Under the pieces are notes generated by a model, which was not told where the DNA came from, did no database searches, and worked only from the letters and a program-made list of their open reading frames with translations. Position numbers and translations under genes: made by a program. Positions 1 through 5,072 of a stretch of 5,072 bases of DNA are shown piece after piece. Position 1 is the first letter of the stretch. Each line of letters starts with the position of its first letter. Source of the stretch: an uncultured Elusimicrobia bacterium (GTDB taxonomy: Bacteria > Elusimicrobiota > Endomicrobiia > Endomicrobiales > Endomicrobiaceae); the NCBI GenBank assembly GCA_900321055.1, contig ONUQ01000176.1:1-5072 (forward strand), read 5' to 3'.

Positions 1-103
1 CTATGTTCAGCTTAGATTTTGAATTGCTTATTATTGATAATAGCGAACATGTTAAACAAATGATTGTTGCTATAAAAGATAAAATAGTATATACAAAAAT
101 CAT
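1..103 (-). CDS. N-terminal fragment of a membrane protein, possibly a second 7TM sensor histidine kinase (partial)
   Basis: The reading frame opens with ATG at 103-101 and stays open for 34 codons to the window edge, where the gene is cut off. The start is supported by a strong GAGGAGA Shine-Dalgarno at 118-112. The translation begins MIFVYTILSFIATIICL and forms one hydrophobic helix at about residues 2-25, followed by a polar, Lys-containing turn ending SKSKLNI. The preceding kinase pseudogene also starts with a helix followed by TTDSKINI at residues 30-37, so the two N-termini have the same layout, though residue identity is low. I infer a tandem paralogue with a 7TM histidine-kinase N-terminus. 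With only 34 residues visible it could be another inner-membrane protein. It starts 54 nt after the end of the pseudogene and may share its transcript. The opposite strand is also open here, but it has no comparable start signal. Confidence 0.55.
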   Translation of the reverse strand, partial: MIFVYTILSFIATIICLTCSLLSIISNSKSKLNI

Positions 104-111
104 ATTTTATG

Positions 112-118
112 TCTCCTC
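112..118 (-). promoter_or_regulatory. Strong ribosome binding site for the left-edge membrane gene
   Basis: GAGGAGA on the minus strand; its AGGAG core is separated by 9 nt from the ATG at 103-101. It is the best Shine-Dalgarno match at a gene start in this window and the main reason for calling a gene in the leftmost 103 bases. Confidence 0.75.
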
Positions 119-479
119 AATAAATTATAAAAAAATATTTTTTCATAAATATACTTTTTATTTGTTTTTATCCGGTAAAGTAATGATAAATTTACTTCCT
201 TTGCCGTACTCGGATTCAAAAGTTATATCTCCTTTATGATTTTCACAAATTATTCTTTTTACAAGGTAAGAACTTATCCCCGACACTGTTTTGCTGGACG
301 GTTTTGTTGTAAAAAAAGCCGAGAATATTTTTGATTTGTTAGCTTTTTTTATTCCGATTCCGTTATCTTCTACTATTATTTGTTTTTTGTCAACAAGAAT
401 ATTTAAAGACACTTTTATCTCAGGTACATAATTGATATCTTTATCAATATCATTAAATATATCTTTTTTATATGTTCCG

Positions 480-485
480 TTTTTT
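480..485 (-). other. Frameshift site in an A6 tract within the kinase pseudogene
   Basis: The minus strand reads ATTG-AAAAAA-CGG here. Upstream, the frame gives DNAYEAVIEK and then a nonsense tail ending at TAA 417-415. Adding one A (making A7) leads into a frame reading NGTYKKDIFNDIDKD, then PEIKVSLNILVDKKQIIVEDNGIGI, which is the expected link between the N and G1 boxes. A one-base loss in the homopolymer is the simplest explanation. A sequencing error at this single site is possible but would not remove the two nonsense codons. Confidence 0.85.
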
Positions 486-1017
486 CAATAACTGCTTCAT
501 AAGCATTATCTATACAATTAAAACATACTTCTTGTATTTGATGCCGTAATCCATAAACTACATCTCTGTCATCCATATCAACAATCACGGGTATGGATGA
601 TATATTATATTTCATACATACCAGATTTATTGATGATACTATTACTTCTTTCAAATAAAAATGTTCAAATTTATCGGGTGTTTTAGATTTTACCGAAAAA
701 ATTAAAACCGTTTTTATTAAAGAGTTTGTTTTGTTTACATTTTCTTTTATTGATTTTATCAGATTTTGTACATCTGAAACAAAAGTACCGACATCTGAAT
801 TTTCTTCTATAAATTGAGCATGTTTTGTTTTCAAATCCTCCAAACCTGACCCCAATAATTCCGATGCCAAAACAAAGTTATTTAATCTGTTTTTTATTTG
901 ATGAGACAAGCCGTCTACCATTCCCGCAATAGAGGCAAATTTTTCCGATTCAAATAATAACTGTTGTTGATGTTTAGATTTTTCTATGTATTCACAACTC
1001 ATAATTGCCAAAGATAT

Positions 1018-1020
1018 TTA
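1018..1020 (-). other. In-frame TAA nonsense codon at the end of the GAF domain of the kinase pseudogene
   Basis: The frame reads IFKMLAG, TAA, then ISLAIMSCEYIEK. GAF domains of this kind commonly end in a motif like LAxQxxLAI, so the original codon was very probably CAA (Gln), changed by one C-to-T transition. It is codon 438 counted from the ATG at 2331. A downstream TTG or ATG (1011 or 1002) could in principle restart translation, but no good ribosome binding site is seen before either. Confidence 0.88.
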
Positions 1021-1329
1021 CCCTGCTAACATTTTAAATATATTTAAATCTTCGGTAGAGTATAAAGAACCGTCTTTTTTATCATCTAAAACACAAAAAC
1101 CCAATAAGTTTTTAGAATCATTATTTTTTAATATAGGAATTATTAAATATACTTTTTCGTAACGGACAATCTTACTGAAAATAGATTTAATTTCAACATC
1201 ATTACCGGTACATAAAAAAGGATTCTTTTGTTGCTTTATATACGAAACGACCAGAGAATCTTTTTCAAAATAATTTTTAGTGCTGTGTCTTTTTCTGCTA
1301 CCGGCATAAAAAGCATAATTATCCGTTTC

Positions 1330-1332
1330 CTA
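1330..1332 (-). other. In-frame TAG nonsense codon in the GAF domain of the kinase pseudogene
   Basis: The frame reads FVSLFLYK, TAG, then ETDNYAFYAGSRK, in the first strands of the GAF domain, where related proteins usually have a polar residue. CAG (Gln) to TAG by a C-to-T change would explain it, though GAG or AAG are also one step away. It is codon 334. The next 103 codons (1329-1021) stay open in the same frame and look like GAF sequence, so this is a stop inside a domain and not a real gene end. Confidence 0.87.
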
Positions 1333-2423
1333 TTTATATAAAAACAATGATACAAAATTAGGTTTAACCGACAACATCAATATTCTTACAAAAAATTTTG
1401 ATAAAGATGTTAAATCTTTTTGTTTAAAAAATTCATAAAAAATTTGTAATAAAAATTTATGATAATTATCTTGTTTTTCAAAAAATATATGCCTTGTTTT
1501 TGTCTTTAAGTATTTTAACAATATATTACCAAAAAGTGATAACACCAGAACTAAAACACTACATAAAAACCACTGCTTATAAGCAAAACCTATGTAAAAA
1601 GGAATGACTATACAAATTGTGAAAAAAACCACATCCGTAATTGTTTTAACCAATACCCTTTTTATATCTAAATAACCGTATTGTATAACCGCATAAAATA
1701 CTATCAATGTCCACAAACAAACGAAAATATCATGAGGAATTATCTCTATCGGAACATAAGCTGCACCCAAATGTAAAATTCCTGCTATTACTATCATGAT
1801 AAAAGCTATAAATATAAATTTCAGTTGCTCTTTTTTATATCCGTGGTAACTGTCATATCTTTTAAATAACAGATATACACTATAAGTACAAACCGAAGAA
1901 AAAAACATCATATATAAAAAATATAACGGTCCCGGAATTACATAAGTATTAGGAGCTTTTGATACAAAATCAACAATAAAAAAATCAGAATAAACAAACA
2001 ATAAAAAAAGTAAAGATATAATGTATGATGTTTTTATCAGTTTTTTGTTGTCTATTTCTAACAAACTAAAAAAGAAATGTAATATTGTTGCCGGTGCAAA
2101 TGCTGCTACGAGATATAAAGTTCTTATCCAAAATAATGCAGAATTATGATTTTCTACGACACTGCCTACAAAAGGCAGTAATGTCCAAATACAAAACACC
2201 ATACTCATAAATGCAAATCTTATGTTAATCTTTGAATCCGTAGTAATAAATGCAATTATGACTGAAAAAAAACAAAGCATGGATGCAAGTAAAGATGAAA
2301 AAGAATAAACCATCCAATATTGAAAATCCATAATAATCCGTAAACCTCATAAATTATATTTTATATTCAATGCCACATTGTATTAAATAACAACTATCCG
2401 TATGATATATATATTTTTTAGTT

Positions 2424-3510
2424 TTATTTTTTTGTTTCCAATTTCCAACTAAGATATGCAGTCATAAAAGAATCTATATCTCCGTCCATAACCTTTTCAA
2501 CCTGAGATGTTTCAAACTCCGTTCTATGATCTTTTACAAGTTGATATGGCATAAACACATAAGATCTTATTTGACTGCCCCAAGCAATAAGCCCTTTTTC
2601 GTCATAATGTTTTTCATAAGATTGTCTTAATTTTTCCTGTTCGTATTCATAAAGTTTTGCTTTTAACAACTTCATAGCCGTTGCTTTATTTTTTATTTGA
2701 GATCTTTCTGTTTGAGATTGAACAACAATATTTGTAGGCAAATGTGTAATTCTTACCGCAGAATCGGTAGTATTAACATGTTGCCCGCCTGCTCCGGTTG
2801 ATCTGTAAGTATCTATTCTTATATCTTTATCGTCTATTACAATGTCTATATCATCATCAACTTCAGGAATAACATCTACACTTGCAAAAGAGGTATGTCT
2901 TCTTTTATTTGCATCAAACGGGGAAATTCTTACTAACCTGTGAACTCCTATTTCCGATTGTAAAAAACCGTAAGCATATTCTCCTTTTATCATAAAAGTT
3001 ATACTTTTTATACCGGCTTCATCTCCATCCAAAATATCTACGGTATTAAAAGTAAATCCTTTATTTTCTGCCCATCTTGAATACATTCTGACCAACATTT
3101 GTGCCCAATCACAAGATTCGGTCCCTCCTGCTCCTGCATGAATTGAAACAATTGCATTACTTTTATCATTTTTACCGGAAAGTTTGGTTTTTACTTCTAT
3201 ACTTTCTACATCTTTTACTAATTTTATTTTATCTTGTTCCAATTCACTTAATAAACTTTCATCTTTTTCCTGATTTAAAAGGTCTTGTATTTCTAATAAA
3301 CCGTTTATTCTCTCATCTAAACTTTTCCAACAATTTACATCATTTTTTAAACTGTCAAGTTTAGACATCACTTTTTTTGCATTATCCTGATCATTCCAAA
3401 AATCCGTTGCAGTAATTTGTTTGTCCAGATTTTCTATCTCTTTGATTTTGTTATCTACATCAAAGAGACCTCCTTAATTCAGATATTTTTTCTCTTAAAT
3501 CATTAAGCAT
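2424..3510 (-). CDS. prfB: Peptide chain release factor 2 (RF2), expressed through a programmed +1 frameshift
   Basis: RF2 reads UGA and UAA stop codons in the ribosomal A site and triggers release of the finished polypeptide. Start is ATG at 3510, with AAGGA 7 nt upstream. Sixteen codons (MLNDLREKISELRRSL) run into TGA at 3462-3460. A +1 slip at CTT continues as DVDNKIKEIENL from 3461 to the TAA at 2426-2424, giving 361 residues, close to the usual length of about 365. The N-terminal coiled-coil domain covers about residues 1-110. The stop-codon discriminator SPF is at 196-198 (RISPFDANKRRHTSF), and the peptidyl-tRNA hydrolysis motif GGQ is at 241-243 (RSTGAGGQHVNTTDSAVR). SPF marks it as RF2, since RF1 has a PxT motif. 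The residue equivalent to E. coli 246, known for Ala/Thr variation, is Ser. It starts 10 nt after lnt, so it is probably co-transcribed with it. Synthesis is expected to be autoregulated by RF2 level through the frameshift. An annotation beginning at the GTG at 3371 would drop the first 46 residues. Confidence 0.98.
3460..3474 (-). promoter_or_regulatory. prfB: prfB programmed +1 frameshift signal (AGGAGG TCT CTT TGA)
   Basis: The minus strand reads AGG AGG TCT CTT TGA T. It has an internal Shine-Dalgarno-like AGGAGG, three spacer bases, the slippery Leu codon CTT and an in-frame TGA. The layout matches the E. coli prfB site (AGG GGG TAT CTT TGA C) base for base in spacing. Known mechanism: when RF2 is scarce, the ribosome pauses at UGA and the peptidyl-tRNA slips from CUU to UUU, so reading resumes at GAT (3461-3459). 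When RF2 is plentiful it terminates its own translation after 16 residues. Confidence 0.97.
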
Positions 3511-3517
3511 AATTATT

Positions 3518-3523
3518 TCCTTA
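3518..3523 (-). promoter_or_regulatory. Ribosome binding site of prfB overlapping the lnt stop codon
   Basis: TAAGGA on the minus strand: the TAA is the lnt stop codon, and the AAGGA core lies 7 nt before the prfB ATG at 3510-3508. The overlap suggests translational coupling between lnt and prfB and supports the zero-frame start needed for the frameshift. Confidence 0.75.
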
Positions 3524-5005
3524 TATTATAAAAACTATTGCGACCGTAAATATTACAAATATTATACATATATATGAAAAAATATTCCCTATTTTTGTAT
3601 ACACGGTTACATTACTGTTTTGATAAGCATCCGATATTACGGAAATATTTTCATTAATATTTGTGAGTTTATAAACATTTCCGGCACAATCTATAATTGC
3701 AGATAAGCCCGTATTTGCACAAACTATAACATTCTTTCTGTTTTCTATTGCCCTAAAAATATTCATTACAAAATGTTGGTATGGAGCAAAAGAATCAAAA
3801 AACCATGCATCATTAGTATGATTAGTTAAAATTTTTGCACCATTTAAAACCAATTTTCTTGATAAATTCGGAAAGAAATTTTCAGAACAAATTGTTGAAC
3901 CTATAAACAGTTTATCATAATTAAAAGTGTTCATATAAATACCTTTAGAAAAATCTCCCGATGAATTTAATATATCAAAATATTTAGATAATATATCCCT
4001 AAAGGGAATAAACTCTCCAAAAATTACAAGATGATTTTTGTAATGTTTATCTAAAATTGAACCGTCATTTTTTATGGCAAAAACAGAATTATAGATATTT
4101 TTATTATTAAAGCTTGCACCACCGATTAAACTTAATTTGGAACAATCAGAAATTTCTTTTACAAAATCTTTAATATTCTGTTCATACTCTAAATAACCGG
4201 GTAAAACCGTTTCCGGATAAACTAATAAATCTATATTCTTATCTTTAAACTTAACCGTATTTTGTTTTATAATGTTTAAGATTTCATTTACATAACTTTT
4301 ATTCCACTTTTTATATTGGTCAATATTAGGTTGAACAATTCCTACAGATATTTTTTCTCCATAAGGATTAGAATATTTATTAATTTTGATATATCCGTAT
4401 ACGGATAAACAAACAACAATACATACAGCAATCAACAAATATATTTTTCTTTTTGTATCTTTTAACCAATAATACATCAATGAGTTTACCGATATTATTA
4501 CAAAAGAAACACCGTAAACTCCCGTAATATCCGAAATTTGAATTATGTAAGGAAAAGAAATTTGACTGTATCCTAAAAGATTCCAGCCAAAGCCGGTAAA
4601 TAAATATGTTCTGACAAATTCTAAAAATACCCAAGAACTTGCCGTAAACAGAATTAATAATGTCGGGACAAAATGTCTTTTGACTAAACTTATTAATCCC
4701 GTCCATATAGAAAAAAAAACCGATAAATAAGTCCATAACAAAACAGAACATATTAATGCCTGAATTGTGTTTGTGTTGTATCTCAGAAAAGGAAACAGCC
4801 AGTATAAAGAAACCACATTACAAGTAAAACCGCAAATAAAACCGTAAACTAAAGAAAGCTTTACCCCGTTTCTTAACGAAGAATATAAAATCGGTATAAA
4901 CACCACCCACACAAAATAAAAAGCATTTATTTTTGGAAAAGATACAGCTAGCAAAAAACCGGACAGTATAGCAAAAAGACAATACTTTAGTTTAAACTTT
5001 TTCAC
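3521..5005 (-). CDS. lnt: Apolipoprotein N-acyltransferase
   Basis: Lnt transfers an acyl chain from a phospholipid to the N-terminal S-diacylglyceryl-Cys of lipoproteins in the inner membrane, the last maturation step before Lol-type sorting. The 494-residue product is near the family's usual 500-odd. Residues 1-210 carry several membrane helices (among them about 8-24, 29-46, 50-72, 82-107, 113-133, 160-180, 187-205). The nitrilase-like catalytic domain covers about 217-460, and a final helix lies at 473-494. The Glu-Lys-Cys triad is visible as E265 (LLVYPETVLPG), K323 (YKNHLVIFGEFIPF) and C373 (STICSENFFP). W234 (YKKWN) and E331 match further residues known to matter in E. coli Lnt, and TNDAWF at 397-402 and RAIENRKN are typical. 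Ser374 stands where E. coli has Tyr388. The start is GTG at 5005; an in-frame stop codon lies two codons upstream and no ATG lies near. It begins 13 nt after the upstream stop and ends 10 nt before prfB. Confidence 0.96.
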   Translation of the reverse strand: MKKFKLKYCLFAILSGFLLAVSFPKINAFYFVWVVFIPILYSSLRNGVKLSLVYGFICGFTCNVVSLYWLFPFLRYNTNTIQALICSVLLWTYLSVFFSIWTGLISLVKRHFVPTLLILFTASSWVFLEFVRTYLFTGFGWNLLGYSQISFPYIIQISDITGVYGVSFVIISVNSLMYYWLKDTKRKIYLLIAVCIVVCLSVYGYIKINKYSNPYGEKISVGIVQPNIDQYKKWNKSYVNEILNIIKQNTVKFKDKNIDLLVYPETVLPGYLEYEQNIKDFVKEISDCSKLSLIGGASFNNKNIYNSVFAIKNDGSILDKHYKNHLVIFGEFIPFRDILSKYFDILNSSGDFSKGIYMNTFNYDKLFIGSTICSENFFPNLSRKLVLNGAKILTNHTNDAWFFDSFAPYQHFVMNIFRAIENRKNVIVCANTGLSAIIDCAGNVYKLTNINENISVISDAYQNSNVTVYTKIGNIFSYICIIFVIFTVAIVFII

Positions 5006-5018
5006 CCTTTATCCGAAT

Positions 5019-5072
5019 TTATAAATTTGCTCCACAACATTTTTTATATTTTTTACCGCTACCGCAAGGACA
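5019..5072 (-). CDS. secA: C-terminal tail of SecA, SEC-C zinc-binding motif (partial)
   Basis: Only the last 17 codons and the TAA stop (5021-5019) are inside the window; the gene enters from the right edge. They encode CPCGSGKKYKKCCGANL. The pattern CxC, SGKKYKKCC is the SEC-C motif, whose Cys residues bind zinc and contact SecB or the ribosome. The near-perfect match to the tail of SecA, the ATPase of the Sec export system, makes SecA the best call. The same motif also ends some other proteins (SEC-C domain or YchJ-like proteins), so identity rests on this motif alone. All four zinc-ligand Cys residues are present. It sits 13 nt upstream of lnt on the same strand. Confidence 0.8.
   Translation of the reverse strand, partial: CPCGSGKKYKKCCGANL

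Larger units (their letters stand above)
158..2331 (-). pseudogene. Decayed 7TM-GAF sensor histidine kinase (PrsK-like), two nonsense codons and one frameshift
   Basis: One former gene explains this whole stretch. Start is ATG at 2331, with only a weak GGA 5 nt upstream. Residues 1-275 hold about nine hydrophobic helices (near 9-29, 39-58, 66-90, 101-121, 134-157, 170-193, 201-219, 232-250, 253-273), the 7TM-plus-two layout of PrsK-like kinases. A GAF domain spans about 290-445, followed by a linker helix. The HisKA motif GLSHQIKNRLN places the phospho-accepting His at 477. The HATPase N box FNCIDNAYEA is near 604-613, the G1 box DNGIGI at 656-661, and FSAFFTTK at 670-677. Codon 334 is TAG, codon 438 is TAA, and an A-tract near codon 616 has lost one base. 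The first two lesions leave the frame unchanged, and adding one base at the third gives 724 residues ending at the TAA at 160-158. The G2 box is also degraded. As it stands no full kinase can be made: the first open part gives a 333-residue membrane domain without catalytic parts. The ligand is unknown, and no response regulator gene is in view. It lies 92 nt downstream of prfB, in a gap with no clear promoter or terminator. Confidence 0.9.

Noticed and set aside
3..239. Plus-strand ORF of 78 codons beginning MFSLDF at the left edge
   Set aside because: It lies opposite the end of the kinase pseudogene and the start of the left-edge membrane gene, has no visible ribosome binding site and no recognisable domain. 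The minus-strand readings are much better supported.
2332..2423. Possible promoter (TATAAT at 2358-2353, minus strand) or prfB terminator in the gap between prfB and the kinase pseudogene
   Set aside because: No convincing -35 box lies 16-18 nt upstream of the TATAAT, and such hexamers are common at this base composition. No GC-containing hairpin followed by a T-run follows prfB on the minus strand.
3101..3364. Plus-strand ORF of 87 codons inside prfB
   Set aside because: Antisense shadow of the conserved RF2 coding sequence; Leu/His-rich low-complexity translation with no family resemblance.
4392..4407. Perfect 16-bp palindrome TATCCGTATACGGATA; its 9-base half also occurs at 2395-2403
   Set aside because: The palindrome is inside lnt coding sequence, and one such palindrome in about 5 kb of AT-rich DNA is not surprising. 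The second copy is only a half-site, so there is no good case for an operator.
4380..4751. Minus-strand ORF of 123 codons inside lnt, in another frame
   Set aside because: Overlaps the membrane domain of lnt out of frame; Cys/Phe/Ile-rich translation is typical of a shifted reading of hydrophobic codons.
1..5072. Searched by eye for tRNA, rRNA, CRISPR repeats, insertion sequence ends and riboswitches
   Set aside because: None seen. The window is almost fully explained by secA tail, lnt, prfB, the kinase pseudogene and the start of the next gene, and the gaps are all under 100 bases.

Overview
All genes in this window lie on the minus strand of a very AT-rich genome (roughly 30% G+C by eye). 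In transcription order, from the right edge leftward, they are: the last 17 codons of secA (SEC-C zinc-binding tail), lnt (apolipoprotein N-acyltransferase), prfB (peptide chain release factor 2, with its programmed +1 frameshift), a decayed 7TM-GAF-histidine kinase gene, and the first 34 codons of another membrane protein that may be a second kinase of the same kind. A functional lnt implies a diderm bacterium with an outer membrane and triacylated lipoproteins. The low G+C and a freshly broken sensor kinase suggest a genome undergoing reduction, for example a host-associated lineage. Endomicrobium-like Elusimicrobiota are one possibility, but this is a guess from general character and not a demonstrated assignment.

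Right half (2424-5072): secA, lnt and prfB are packed as a likely operon. There are 13 nt between the secA stop and the lnt GTG start, and 10 nt between the lnt stop and the prfB start, with the prfB Shine-Dalgarno overlapping the lnt stop codon. Lnt keeps its Glu-Lys-Cys triad but has Ser instead of Tyr right after the catalytic Cys. prfB cannot be read as one uninterrupted frame: a 16-codon zero-frame start runs into an in-frame TGA, preceded by AGGAGG and CTT exactly as in the classical RF2 autoregulatory frameshift. With the shift, the protein is 361 residues and carries the SPF and GGQ motifs.

Left half (1-2331): the stretch 158-2331 looks like separate short ORFs but is one gene. A nine-helix membrane domain, a GAF domain, a HisKA-type helix with its phospho-accepting His and a HATPase domain all follow in order. 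They are interrupted by an in-frame TAG, an in-frame TAA and a one-base deletion in an A-tract. Restoring these three sites gives a continuous 724-residue kinase of the PrsK-like type. Two glycines of its ATP-lid G2 box are also replaced. Immediately downstream, behind a strong GAGGAGA ribosome binding site, begins another membrane protein with a similar N-terminus, cut by the window edge.

I see no tRNA, rRNA, CRISPR array, insertion sequence or convincing intrinsic terminator, and no clearly novel multi-gene system. The most interesting items are the recent pseudogenization of the kinase beside a possible paralogue, and the RF2 recoding site.
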